DNA of 64,000 nt, taken from assembly GCF_009730915.1 (NCBI RefSeq), contig NC_052475.1, positions 25,357,016 to 25,421,015 on the forward strand, given 5' to 3'. The notes beneath the pieces are model-generated. The model was not told the DNA's origin, ran no database searches, and saw only the letters and a list, made by a program, of their open reading frames with translations. Positions 23,626-35,445 of this stretch are shown here, piece after piece (within the stretch, counting starts at the first letter, position 1; every line of letters begins with the position of its first letter). Source of the stretch: Dioscorea cayenensis subsp. rotundata. Taxonomy: Eukaryota > Streptophyta > Magnoliopsida > Dioscoreales > Dioscoreaceae. The position numbers were made by a program, and so were the translations under genes.

Positions 23626-24477
23626 TTTCTTTTTTTTATGGCAAATGTTTAAAGTCATTTTTTGTTAATTAATTTTAAAAATAATAACTATTATTTGGAA
23701 ACATTATAAACAATAAATCATTATAACCTTATACAGATTAATAAAGTAACTATCATAGTCAATCGATTGGATAAATTTTAACTTTTAGGGAGGGAGAGAG
23801 ATTAGAGGTGTATTTAGATTAGGATGTGAAAACTAAATAGATAAAAAAAATTAAGACCATAAATTAAAAAAAAAATCGTGAAAACATAGATAAATAACAA
23901 TTTAAAAATAATGGGAATTTTAATTTGTTTTTTGTTTTTAAGTCCATGATAATATATAAAATAAGTTTAAATTCAAATGTAAAATTTAAAATTTAAATTC
24001 TAAATATCTTCTATTGATATTTAAAAGGTTTTAATTAAAAAATCTAAAAGGTTTTTTTGGGTTGATTTAGCCAAAATGAAGTATGGTTCTTTTTTGAATT
24101 GGAGTCAAATTGAAGTACGGTTGTTTTTTGAATTGGAGTCTAACTCCTCCTGGCAATTATTATTGGTTTTTCAGATATTTATAATATTATAATAATGATC
24201 ATTAGATTTTATTTTATTTTTTAAGAAAAATCATTAGATATTAACATGTGTAACTATTTCTCCTTACTAAATATAAATATCATCAAAAAATAATTCCAAG
24301 ATTTTACAATGGCCTAAATTTATAAACTCTTTTTTTTTCTCCAACTTTCTAAAATGATATTGGATAAATATTTAGAAGTTTAATTATCGCTTCAACTCCA
24401 AGCTATCCATTCAAACACTCCCGCCCAAATAAACTATATAATCTCACCCTTACCTCTAACCTTCCAAATTTGCATTG
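23626..24477. other. Intergenic and kinase promoter region
   Basis: No gene seen. A duplicated phrase, ttgaattggagtc (24093 and 24129), marks a short local repeat. Confidence 0.45.
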
Positions 24478-24494
24478 CTCTCTCTCTCTCTCTC
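24478..24494. repeat. (CT)n run just upstream of the CDK-like ATG
   Basis: Short CT run in the leader of the kinase at 24501. Confidence 0.8.
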
Positions 24495-24500
24495 ACTCTC

Positions 24501-25536
24501 ATGGCGCTGGCGTTCACAAAATACATAGCAATGGAGCCTATGGATTTGGAAAGTAGACAATTAGAAGCAGATCATCGCCGGAAAAGCACAATTGCAAACT
24601 ACCAAATAGTGAAGATGCTCGGCAAAGGAGCCTACGGCTGTGTTTTCGAAGCCATAGACCTTAGAACCGGCCACAAAGTAGCCATCAAGCCAAGTTCGTC
24701 AAGCCAAGTTCGTCTGTTGCACTGAAGACGTAGAAGACGTCCCTTCTACTTCTCTCCGTGAGATCGACATCTTATCATCGTGTCACCACCCGAACATCAT
24801 CGGCTTCAGAGAATTCATCATCGATGCTGCCCTCCACTCCGTTTTCATCGTCATGGACCAGGCAGTCACAGACCTCAGGACTCACTTGATTTTAGCGCCG
24901 GGGGACTTGAACGAAGCCAAGGTGAAGAAACTCATGCTCCAACTTCTTCTAGGAGTTGCTTATCTTCACTCTCATGGGATTCTCCACCGTGATTTGAAAC
25001 CCGGAAACCTCCTCTTGACCGGCGCCGGTGACATGCAGCAGCTTAAGATATGTGACTTCGGCCTCGGCAAACGTTTTCAGTATCTTTATTACGAAGAAGG
25101 AACGGAATATGATTTGTTATCTCAGACTGTGGTTACGCAGTGGTACCGATCGCCGGAGCTTCTTCTTGGAGATGAGAAGTATACCGCGGCGATTGATGTT
25201 TGGTCGGTGGGTTGTATTATGGCGGAGATGGTGACGGGGAAGCCGTTGTTTCCTGCGAACTCGAAGATTGATCAGCTTGATATGATTTTCATGGTGATGG
25301 GTACGGTTGGGTTGAAGTCATGGCCGGGATTGGATCAGTTGGTTATGGCTCCCTATTTTTTGGGTGGCCCGACGAGGTATAACACTCTCCGGTCGAGAGT
25401 GCCGGCGACGAAGCTATCGAAGGCAGGGTATGATCTGTTGAAGAAGCTATTGGAGGTGAATCCAAGGAAGAGGATTAGTGCAGAGGTTGCTCTCAACCAT
25501 GCATGGTTCAGTGATCTTTTCATCCATGTAACTTAA
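24501..25536 (+). CDS. CDK-like protein kinase (CDK11/CDKG-like), intronless, one frame break
   Basis: A Ser/Thr kinase of the cyclin-dependent type. The first frame (24501 to 24725) gives MALAFTKYIAMEPMDLESRQ, the glycine loop MLGKGAYGCVFEA and the catalytic lysine VAIK. From about 24700 the kinase continues in the next frame: TEDVEDVPSTSLREIDIL (PSTxLRE helix-C motif of CDKs), HRDLKPGN, ICDFGL, VTQWYRSPELLLG, DVWSVGCIMAEM and a C-lobe ending NHAWFSDLF. The C-lobe is closest to CDK11/CDKG from memory. The break lies in 24686-24704 beside a 14-bp direct repeat (aagccaagttcgtc twice) and is net +1. CDKG relatives normally have many introns, so the single exon suggests a retrocopy or an intronless lineage such as rice CDKF-2-like genes. 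It may be a pseudogene or a sequence-error case. Confidence 0.75.
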
Positions 25537-26400
25537 ATTTTTTGTTGCTTCTTTGTTGCCAAATATGTATATATATATATAATATTGAAGGGAAGCCATG
25601 GTTATTTGGTTTATGGTATTGTGATTTGCCTAGTTTGTAAAAATATATATATTATATATATACATTGAAAGGAGAGTTTGTCTTTGAATATATTACATTA
25701 TAAAACATAAATTTTTAATTTTGATTTAATTTATAATTTTATCATGAGATTTTTTTTTTTTGTTTCGTTTATTAATGTCATAGCAGTAGCTTGTGATACT
25801 CTGACCAGAACCATGATATTTTTTTTGTCCCAACCTTCCTCTTCGAACTTTTAATTTCTCTCTTGATAAATATGATTTATTCATTTATATAAAGATCAAA
25901 AAAGAAAAATCTAAATAAGTAATGGTATAACTAATTTTTTTCAAAAAAAAAAAAATCTAAATACCAAACAGCAAAATAGCTATAAGAAAACACCCACAGT
26001 ATGGAAACTTCTCTCGATTTGATGAAAATATCCTTATCAATTACAACTACATTTATTTTGAGATTTTGAGGACCAAAACCAATTTACAGATATGTAATAC
26101 ATTAACAAAAAAACATATTTTTGTCTAATGATTTTTATTCGCTGATTTTTTAGAAGTCACATACTTAACAAAATACTAAAAGCCCTATAAAAAAAAATAG
26201 TCCTTCCTACAAGTGTTTTACATATACCCAAAGATTTAAATTCGAAACTATTTGTTTAAACAACTCAATTCTCTAATCACTTGGACAAACACTATTTATC
26301 TGATAGGAAATTCAGTGCACTTCAACATGCACCCTTGTAGGATTACCATTCCAAGTTCCTGAACCTAAATGCAAAAACCATATTCATCTTGATGATCAGA
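25537..26400. other. Intergenic between convergent kinase genes, with SINE-B debris
   Basis: AT-rich 3' regions of the two converging kinase genes. At about 26170-26300, on the minus strand, a tRNA-like head (ccaagtgattagag, then gtttaaacaaa, then ttcgaattta) resembles the SINE family B candidate at 1795-1995. Confidence 0.35.
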
Positions 26401-26852
26401 TCAGCTCTCAAAGAAAAAAAATTCTTGACAATGTTACATTAAACTTTAACACATTAACCCTGTCGTTTTGACTACCAGCATACATAATGATCCTAACAAA
26501 TTTGATAGGCATGGTAGTAAGGGAATTATTCAATGCACAGTAACTTGTCATGGTAACAGTATGACCTTGCGGCTGTAATCTACCCATATGCTGGCTCATG
26601 AGCATGTTCGAAAATTGAAGTTACCCTAGAGCCATATCACCATCCTTCTGGAAGGTAGTTTACAAGTATTAGCAAGGTGTTCTGGAGCTGACTTCACTTT
26701 TCTAATTGCCAAGCATATCATCAGAACTGATGGGCCTAAAAGCATCGACTCATTCATCATCGTATTCAGATAAAGCCTGCTGCTGCAGGATCAGCATGAG
26801 CCCATTTTCGACATTCTCCAACATTGCCATGGCCGTATTTTGACTAGAGCAG

Positions 26853-29800
26853 CTAATAGCATTGTTTGAAACAGAATAGGAATCCTCCCGATTTCTCTTC
26901 TGACTGGGCCTTTGGAGTGTCACCCATATCATCTCGAACAGCCATCAATGAACTTGTCCCTGGAGATTCGGGCGGTAAGACCACATTCTCAGAACTAAAT
27001 ACTCGTGCAGGGACTACTGGTTCAGGTGGTGAGATAGTCGACAGATATTTCAGAAGCATCTGCACTATTTGGCTGAAGTTCGGTCTGGAATTCGGGTCTT
27101 CTTCCCAACAAGATGTTAAAATCAAAGCTAGCTCCTCAGGGAGATCTTCTGCACTGGGCCTGACATTCTGAAACAGAAATCATTGCCACTCTATCAAACA
27201 TGGTATGATGATGGAAAGAATTGTTTTATGCTTTGGGCAAAAGAATTTACTTTGAAAGCTGCAGCATAAGCGGCTTGTAGATTGGACATTCCTTCAAATG
27301 GCAATCGATTGTGTAACAGCTCCCACAGTACTATGGCAAAGCTATAAATATCGACCTTGTGATTGTAATGTTTCTTCTCCCCATGCCTCAATGTGACAGT
27401 GCTGTATAGCTGCATAAAGATAAATATTTCAGTTGAAGAGGTAACTGATCACATAAAGTCAATTATCACAATTAACACAATGCTTTCCAACTGTTACCTC
27501 TGGAGCCATCCACCGGTATGTTCCAGTTTCAGCTGTCATCATCTCTGTTAGTGTCTCTTCCCTTGCAAGACCAAAGTCAACAAGCTTCACTGTTCTTTGA
27601 TCGGCAGTTAGTAACAAGTTCTCTGCCAAAAAAAAAAAAATATAGCCGGTATTTATTAACTATTACAAAATTTATTTTGTAAGAAACATCTTTGTCTACA
27701 TTATCAACAGTCAACAGTCAAACCATTAGAAACATCATATTCCTACAAAAGCCACATTTTGCACATGCATATCCTTATCTTCAATGAAAACTTGTTTATG
27801 ATTTATTGGCATCATCCCAAATAAATGAAGTAAAGCAATATGCATTCTAAAACTGAAACAAAAATAAGAGGACAATTAGCATTTCTTTTGACTGATGACA
27901 GAACCACCGTGATTTGAAACAGGAATGAGCCAAATAATTCAATTTCTAGCATCAGCTCATGGTACAGATATGGCCCCAAACTAGTTAGGTGAGGTAGGCA
28001 GGTAGGATTGAAACTTTCAACCAAGTTTTAAAGAAGTTAGGCAACGTCAGAATATCAAGTATCAATATTTTGAGAATAATAGTACTTTAAATTAATTAGA
28101 ATGCAATCGCAACCGCCAGATTTTCATGCCATAAAGTCAAACATTCAATATCAATTGACATGAGTACATACATCAATTGAGTTCCCGAAATTATCAAATA
28201 TGGCAACATCTAAAAAGTGGTCATAAGAAATGCATACATCAAATTACATATGGTGAAAATTGTCAATTAAAAAAATTTACACCCACAATTCAGACTTCTG
28301 ATCACAATAAATGTCCATTTCCAGAACGAAAATTTTTTTTCCCTAGATATTTATTTCGACATATATCCAGCTCTTTGTAAGGATTTTTGGGGATATTACA
28401 TCTCAAGTTCTCAGTAATGGCAACAGAAATACAGAGGAAAACTGAAAAAAAAAATATACTAAATAAACAAAAATGTATTTGATTCTAGTTCAGATATTTA
28501 GCTCAAATTCATCCTCCTAAATCATGTCTTCTATGCCTTCAACTCTTGAGGAAATGTTTAGTGAAATTAAATGATGGATGTGATTAATATAGTTTTATTC
28601 TTTGAGCCATTAATGTTGCATTTAACAAGTTCTCCAAATATGATTAATATTCAAAACAAATGTAGCATTGTAAGAATAAACTGAACCAGATGGACAAAAA
28701 AATCACAAAATCTCCTACAAGACAGAAAAGAGTCTGCAGAAAGGGATGCGGATATTTGAGTAATGGCTGAATCACAAACAACAGCAAAAGAAATTGAGTC
28801 AAAGCCTAAAACACTCCCATACAATTGGACTATATTTGCTGAATGACAACAATATACCTAAAAGGTCTGCAGCAAAAATGAAAACTATTGGAAAACTAAC
28901 TGATTGAAGGTTCACCATCCCAACATTATTTATTAAAGGAAAAAAGAAATGAAGCGGAAAACAATGTTCCAGAAGCTTTAAATATGAAACTCACAAAACT
29001 AAATTAAGAAATGAAGGGAAAGAGAACAATGGCATGGAAAAGGATATCCAAAAAAGTGGGTCACCAACTCAAGAGAAACAATTCAAATGAATTCTAGTTC
29101 ACAAATTTTACTATCCTAGTTATAACATAGAAATGAAAACTACCCTAGTTACAAAACCATATAAATGTGAATTTTAATTCATATTAAACAAACACTAGAA
29201 GCTTAAGCCAACAATTCAAAAGTAACTACTATCTAGCAGTTTCATTGTGCTCCACTATTAAAAGCCAGCAGATGCCTCCAAAAAATTAATAACAGAATAC
29301 ACTATGTCCCTCTTGCCAAGTTCATACAGCACTACTTAAATTGCTATGACATTGAAGACAGATAGTAGGCTTATGACCACAAATCTCTGCTTATTGTTAG
29401 TTCAATTAGTGACAGCAACCACAAGTCTTTGCAAATGCCAACACTGCACTATTCTTAAAATTCAATATCACAACATAACTAGTTATTACAGCCAACATAG
29501 TAAAAACATAGTATATGGAAGACAATTTGACTTGCTAAACCTATCTCCTATAATTTCATTTAAGCAAGGAAAATCTAAATCCTGTAGATTATCTTATCTA
29601 GTAACAGACTTTCTTGAGCCGACAAACAAAATAGGAAGGCTAGACCAACCTTTCCAATCCCATATGGTATCAATCTCCCACCCTCTAGTCTACACATAAA
29701 AAAAAAATATCAAATCAAGACATCCATAAAAAACCCAAAATATAAAGCACATCAGATAACCTTTCCATCAATCAGAATTCAGAATGCACCCAAAAGGATC

Positions 29801-30956
29801 AGCTGTTTTGAACAACATGTATTTCTCAAACAAAGAACAACAGATCGATGTTCATAAGGTTTAAAACAAATAGATTCAAAGCCAAAAAAGTTCAAAACAG
29901 ATAACCAATCCATGTATGGAACCATAAACAGTCATAATTTTTTTCTTTTTGCCAAAATTCATAACAAAAGGCAAGCCATAAAGTGCAATGGAATATCGCT
30001 CATTCTGGCCAAGCATATCTCATTACCCAGCAGCAGCAGATTAACCATTGAAGGAATAAATAAATAAGTTATTTGAAGAAGGGATCTACCAATTAAAGCA
30101 GAGATGGATTTCACCAGAAATTATGAATCAAATCTAGAGCTTGATCACCTACCAAGTCATTAGTATCATGCATCCAGCACCTTAGTGTCTAGCAGGTAAC
30201 AATACTTCAAAAGACAATTGAACGAACTTAAAAGAGGCATAAACCAGAACAAATAGGCATTGCAGCATAAAATTCCCATGTGAAGAACAACTAATACAAC
30301 TCAAAGAGTTCAAGATCTAAGAGAAATACCAGGCTTCAGATCACGATGAATGATCCCATGAGCATGCAAACACTCCATTGCCCGTGCTATATCAAGCGCA
30401 AATCCAACAGCAACACGAGTGTCCAAGCACCGGGGCCTCATGCTAACCATATACTTGCGAAGAGAGCCCCCAAGCAAAAGCTCAGTGACCACCACCATCA
30501 CAGGCTCACTACAAGCCCCAATAAACTAACCAACCATGCACACATACAAACACTAAATGAGCACCAACAAAAACAAAAGCACATAAACAGAAGAAATTCA
30601 ACAACATTGAAACCTTGACAAGATTCTTGTGCTGAACTCTAGACAACATGTTGACCTCTCTCATAAACCTAGCCTCCCTCTTTGCAGCCTCCTCAGGGTT
30701 ATCCCCTTTATGCACAATCTTGATAGCAACATTCTGATTCTTGTACCTACAAAACCAGAACCACACACTCAAATCCCCAAATCAAACAAACACAGATCAA
30801 GAAAAAGGCCATTAGAAAACCATACTTGCCCTCATAGACTTTAGCATGAGCACCTTCCCCAATCCTAGGTCCAACAAACAACAGCTTAGGGTCAATAAGC
30901 AACTTGGGATCTATGCAAAAATTATCCACAGAAAAGAATCCATCCCCAGACTCCAT
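26853..30956 (-). CDS. Raf-like (group C MAPKKK) Ser/Thr protein kinase, six exons
   Basis: Exons on the minus strand: 30956-30826, 30746-30614, 30525-30330, 27622-27498, 27409-27251, 27167-26853. All introns are GT-AG and phases agree, giving 352 aa. Features in order: [33 protein letters not shown] (glycine loop), [10 protein letters not shown] (catalytic Lys), [67 protein letters not shown]. The variable tail ends [11 protein letters not shown]. The closest relatives I recall are the small cytosolic Arabidopsis kinases of the At5g01850 type, with essentially no regulatory domain. The third intron is 2.7 kb (30329-27623) and looks non-coding throughout. I start at 30956 because the upstream in-frame extension lacks an ATG. 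The frame is intact. Substrate unknown. Confidence 0.92.
27623..30329 (-). other. Large third intron of the Raf-like kinase
   Basis: It begins gtatttctc and ends tttggcag in minus-strand sense, and it is U-rich in that sense. I see no nested gene or intact transposon in it. Confidence 0.75.
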
Positions 30957-30969
30957 CCTCCACAAACTC

Positions 30970-31080
30970 TCACCACCACCACCACCAGCAGCAAGTAACA
31001 ACACCACCACCACCACAAGTGCTTGAATTGCCAGCCATGTAGTCAAGAACAACCACTACCTCATGCTCCCCAAACTCCAT
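30970..31080 (-). CDS. Upstream ORF in the kinase leader (36 aa)
   Basis: An ATG at 31080, and a second at 31038 in the same frame, opens a reading frame ending in a run of Trp (TGG) codons and TGA at 30970. It is out of frame with the kinase and stops 13 nt before its ATG. A further short uORF starts near 31102 (MDVVLEIDGVWGA). If the transcript begins upstream of these, translation of the kinase would need reinitiation or leaky scanning. Whether they are in the mRNA is not shown. Confidence 0.4.
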   Translation of the reverse strand: MEFGEHEVVVVLDYMAGNSSTCGGGGVVTCCWWWWW

Positions 31081-31102
31081 CTATCTCCAGAACAACATCC
31101 AT

Positions 31103-32712
31103 GCTGCTCTCTACAAAAACTGAGCAAGGCAGAGAAATTCAAGTTTCATCAAAGTTGAACTAGGCAGAGATAAATGTTGACATGGTAAAAAGATAATGTT
31201 CAGTGACGTCATTCACATTAAAAATACCAATAATAAAATTATCTGGATCTACCTCAAGGGGGATAAAAATAAGTATTGATGGAAATGGTATCCATATATT
31301 TATGCTTTAAGAGAAGGTAGAAGGAACCATCCGATTCCCAGCCACTAGTGTTTTATCTTCTTGTTGTTTTATAATACAAAATTTGTCATTGGGGTTCACA
31401 TGGAGGTTGGAATCGGAAAGACCACCGAGCACCAACCTCAACCTCATGTGGTCGAAAGCTACATGGCTCATGGATGTTGCTGCCGACTAGGGGTCATGAC
31501 CTGATCCTATCATCATGCATGTATGATATGATTTGATATGATATGTTACTTACCTACTTGTTTCTACTTGTTCTGTTAAAAAAAAATTTCATTATTTTTT
31601 TTTTTATGTATGCCGTTATTATACTGAATAATTATGTATTTTAAGATATGAAATATTTATTATCATGTGTGATATAGGTGGTTTATAATTTTTTTTTTGT
31701 TTTTAAAAAATAGATAAATCACTTTAAATTAATTTTTTTTTTAAAAAAAACACATCATAAATCGATAAGAAAAGTAAGATACAACATAGATTTCCTACTA
31801 GATGTGAAACATCGTATGAAAGAGATTCAAAAAATTAGAAAATATAAATAAAATAGTACCCCCTCTCTAGAACAGGGATGTGAGCGATCGTATCATGAAC
31901 CATTACTACTAAGTTAGTGCTTGAGCTAGTCATCGACTCTCTTGGATAGCTCATGTCATCTCCTCGAGACCCCAGCTTCTTTTAGTGTCGGTCATAGATT
32001 TCTTTAATGTAAGTGTTTTTTATTTTACAAAAAAATGTAGACACCCAAATAATGAATATATGAATGACTTTGGTTATGATCAATAATCCTGACGGTTCTA
32101 ATGTGTGATTAAAAATCAACTCGTTTTTAACAATTCACACATTTTAAATAATTGCTTGTAAAATAATGATTTTATGTTATAAATTTTCTATGACACAATT
32201 TTTTTTTATTCTCTACTAATTATTTTTAGATTAATTATGAAAAAAATAAATTTATTTGAGTAAAAAATAATGATTAAAACGTGGTTTATCCTCCCCTCTT
32301 TCTTCATATTGTCACCCTCCCAGTTTTTCCTTGTATTTTTTTTTATAAAACATTATTTATCAATTTTTTTAAAAAATGATTAAATGTGATTTTTAAAATT
32401 AATTTAGAATTATTAAATTTAACTGAACTTCAATGAGATTTGGAAAATACTTTTAGAAACAAAATTGGATTCATTGCATGCATTATGCTTCCTGTGAGAT
32501 GAAGGGATGGAGAGGTATTGAAATTAAAAGGAGATTCTTTAGGTCCCATTATTAATCATGTGAGTTGTGGTGGAGGTTGGCCACTATTAATGTAATTGGG
32601 ACAAAATGGAAAGAAGAAGGCGGTGGATAGATTTCAGGGTCAACACTTTACTTGCCACAAGAGTCTAGTGCATCAGATATATGTCATGATTCATGCCCCT
32701 CTTTCATCCATC

Positions 32713-32766
<54 letters not shown>

Positions 32767-33777
32767 ATATCACTATTTTTTAAATATTGTTCATGTACTT
32801 TTTTGATAGATCTGGTGAATGCACATGTGAGATGCATGTGCTGATGTTTTTAATTAAGATAAGTGGGCATTGATCAAGCAACTCATTTTCATTACTGTTC
32901 CAATCACAGAGAGCTTAAAGATTGACATGATCTACTCCAGCAAACTGGGAAAGAAGCAGCTGCAATCAAAGCAAACATGAACAGAGCAAGCATCTAATGC
33001 TATTCTATTACTAGATGAAAAATTTAAACTAAATTATTAACACACTAATATATACGTTAAACTCCTCCAATCAAGCTAGCAAGCAATTCACTAATTACCA
33101 AATAAATACAAGAGTCTAAGTCTTTAGTTGATACTTTAACATGAAATTATATCGTACAAAGAGAATGACCCAAGAAAACACAATCAGAGAGCCCCAAAGT
33201 TTCAAGAAATGGAGCAAATGATAGCTCCCTTTGATGTAGATAATAGACAACATTTCCTCTCCTCTTGATTTACCCTTCCTTGTTGAGATCCCAAATAGCT
33301 CCAAATCCCTCCTTGATTAACCTCTTTGTCTGAAACCTTCATGTCCTAATCTTTTCAGATTAGGAACACTGCTTGACAGTTTGAGTCAGTCTTGGGACAA
33401 ATGAATTCTTGCATGCACAAGAAGGATGCAATAAATCAAACTGCAATGTTGTTGTTGGGATTGATTTAATTAACCATATATTGTTGCCGTTTTATGAATG
33501 TAATGTAAACAAACAATATATTCAAGCAGGATTTGTCTTGCTTCAAATCCAAGGTATTGTGATTTGTGACTGGTATATGACTGACTAGGATTGCCTAACA
33601 AGCTACGCCATTTGTGAACACGCACCTCACTCAACCTTGGCTACTTTTATCTGTTTTTCTTTTACACCCACTTTGTTTAGAAAGTCAGCAAGACCTGACT
33701 TCAGAGTATCAACTTAATGAACTAGGTTTGATAGAAGTTGATTTGGCAACATTGTGACATGCGGACTAGAAGAAACC
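31103..33777. other. Intergenic
   Basis: No gene seen. It contains the putative kinase promoter. A segment of mixed composition at 31320-31510 and one at 31860-31990 may be old repeat debris. The region 32980-33420 has two overlapping short minus-strand frames (48 and 62 codons) that I could not assign. Confidence 0.45.
32718..32770. repeat. (TA)n microsatellite, interrupted
   Basis: TA run of about 50 bases with one TTT interruption. The Ile/Tyr-rich open frame across it is an artefact. Confidence 0.95.
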
Positions 33778-33796
33778 CAAATTTCAGAAATTGAAT

Positions 33797-34026
33797 GTGT
33801 TTTTTGACAAGAGGAACAAACAGTCCGAATACACTGCTAAATCGTCAGGAGCGTGCACAAGCCTTGGTGGCATAAGTGGCCATGCACAAATGGGCACTGG
33901 GACCACCTGCTCACAACCACCGCTCACATTTCTCAGAAATGTACCTTCAGCCAAGAATCGAACTTTCACCACTCGGTGAAAAGCTCTATCGGCGACCCAT
34001 ATATCAATAGACTATTTGATCATTGG
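33797..34026 (-). mobile_element. tRNA-derived SINE, family A (copy 2) with perfect 19-bp target duplication
   Basis: The element is read on the minus strand from 34026 to 33797. The head contains tctattgatatatgggtcgc (A-box region) and gaaagttcgattcttggc (B box). The tail ends gtcaaaaaacac. It is flanked by an exact direct repeat, caaatttcagaaattgaat, at 33778-33796 and 34027-34045, the hallmark of LINE-assisted insertion. The perfect duplication suggests a fairly recent insertion, although the body differs from other copies. Confidence 0.88.
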
Positions 34027-34339
34027 CAAATTTCAGAAATTGAATATTGCTATCAAACACAATTTGAACTTCACTACTATAAAACACACTCTATTTTGGA
34101 AGCTTATAAAAATTTATTTTGCATTGATGTAAAATAATAAAACTCCAAGTTGTATATGTAGCAATAAATTAATAAGATAAGATAAGCATATTATTATTAT
34201 AGTGATTTCATGCAGTCAAAATCAGACTACATGAAATCAAAATGCCCTTAGACTTATAGTTGGGGTATAGCACAAACTACAAAGTGGAGGAGTGATTCAT
34301 GCAGAATCATTCCTAGCTCATTTACTAATTGCGTTATTG

Positions 34340-35445
34340 CTATCTATTTGAAAATCATGTAGATAGCACAAGCTTTATAGGGAGGTCCATTCCCTAACGA
34401 GAAAGAGACAAACGTGTAGCATGCCTGCCATGAGCTGCCAATCTATCTGCAAAGAGGTCCAAGACCTTGGAATTATCTCTACTCTTTTATCCCCAGCTTC
34501 ATTCAGTAAGTTGATAATAGTTGTTTTCACTTGTTCCAGCCTCCAATTTGACATCTCCTGGGTTTGATTTAAGCTTCTACAAAGTTCTGCACAGTCAAGA
34601 ATAAACATAGTCAATTACAATATTAAAATCCATGGCTACTCTAATGCAATCTGCATTGCTTTCGCTTCTGCAGTAATGCTTGATGAGGCAACAACTCTGC
34701 TACAACCTGCTAAGAGGATACATATAATTAATTATTAGTCTATGCTATAACAAATATTGCACCCCCAAAAGAAATTTTTGAACCAACGACTAAATGGTCT
34801 ATTGGTATACGGGTCACCAATAGAGCTCTTCATCGAGTGATGAGAGTTGAATTCTCGGTTGAAGGCACATTTCTGGGATATGTGAGCGGTGGTTATGTGC
34901 GGGTGTGTCCCAAGGCCTATGTGTGCACGGGCTCCGCCCTCCACTTGCTCCACCGGCGCTGATGCGCCCTCGACGATTTAAGCGAAAGCTTTTCAGGGCT
35001 GTTTGTTCATTTTGTCAAAAAGAAACTTCTGAATGCCAAGAGGCATCTGAGAACAGCATAGTTTGAGGATATGCAAGGGTGTTCAAATTAATCAGAAAGC
35101 TTTTCAGACGAGTCACAGAAGACGAACTATATTCCTCAACATAGTTTACAGCAGCTTAGCTACCCAATTAATATGATTGAGGGGATTGTTTTTGAATATA
35201 GCATTGCACACACATGGCTTTCCAAATCCACCGAGTAACTGCAGCGCACACTGAAGCTTTGAATTTATACTCAGGCGACTTGCTGCATTCAAGCCAAAAT
35301 GCCAGAAGTAATCCCACCCTCAAAATCAGACATGATATAAGTAAGCCTATGGTCCTATGGACCTCTCTCCAGATGTGTCCAGAATGGTGACACAAATTAG
35401 TCAGCGACTCAGCCCACAGAAATGCAAGAAGAGGCAGGGCCATTG
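34340..35445 (-). mobile_element. LINE (non-LTR retrotransposon) 3' relic with RNase H-like region, split by a SINE
   Basis: On the minus strand, 35443-35168 carries a LINE-type linker region (AAVTRWIWKAMCVQCY, compare the LWxIWKARC motif of plant LINEs). After the nested SINE, 34720-34640 gives SSSITAEAKAMQIALE and 34600-34375 gives FILDCAELCRSLNQTQEMSN and EIIPRSW. These are the Glu and Asp blocks of the RNase H domain at the end of plant LINE ORF2. The frame is interrupted in several places and no reverse-transcriptase core is visible, so it is a 5'-truncated dead copy. Boundaries are approximate. Confidence 0.7.
34783..35017 (+). mobile_element. tRNA-derived SINE, family A (copy 3), nested in the LINE relic
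   Basis: It has the family core (tctattggtatacgggtcac, agagctcttcatcgagtgat, gagagttgaattctcggt) and the tail ggctgtttgttcattttgtc-aaaa. A 16-bp imperfect duplication flanks it: aaaagaaatttttgaa at 34767-34782 and aaaagaaacttctgaa at 35018-35033 (two differences). It interrupts the minus-strand LINE coding region, so it is younger than the LINE copy. Two differences in the duplication suggest it is older than copy 2. Confidence 0.82.

Noticed and set aside
24501-30956. CDK-like and Raf-like kinases as a functional kinase cluster
   Set aside because: Different kinase groups, convergent orientation, no shared regulatory sequence seen.
31860-31990. Mixed-composition stretch considered as an LTR fragment
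   Set aside because: No paired terminal repeat, primer-binding site or coding remnant seen.
33116-33348. Short minus-strand frames (48 and 62 codons) near 33.2 kb
   Set aside because: Two overlapping frames compete and neither has recognisable features; left as intergenic.
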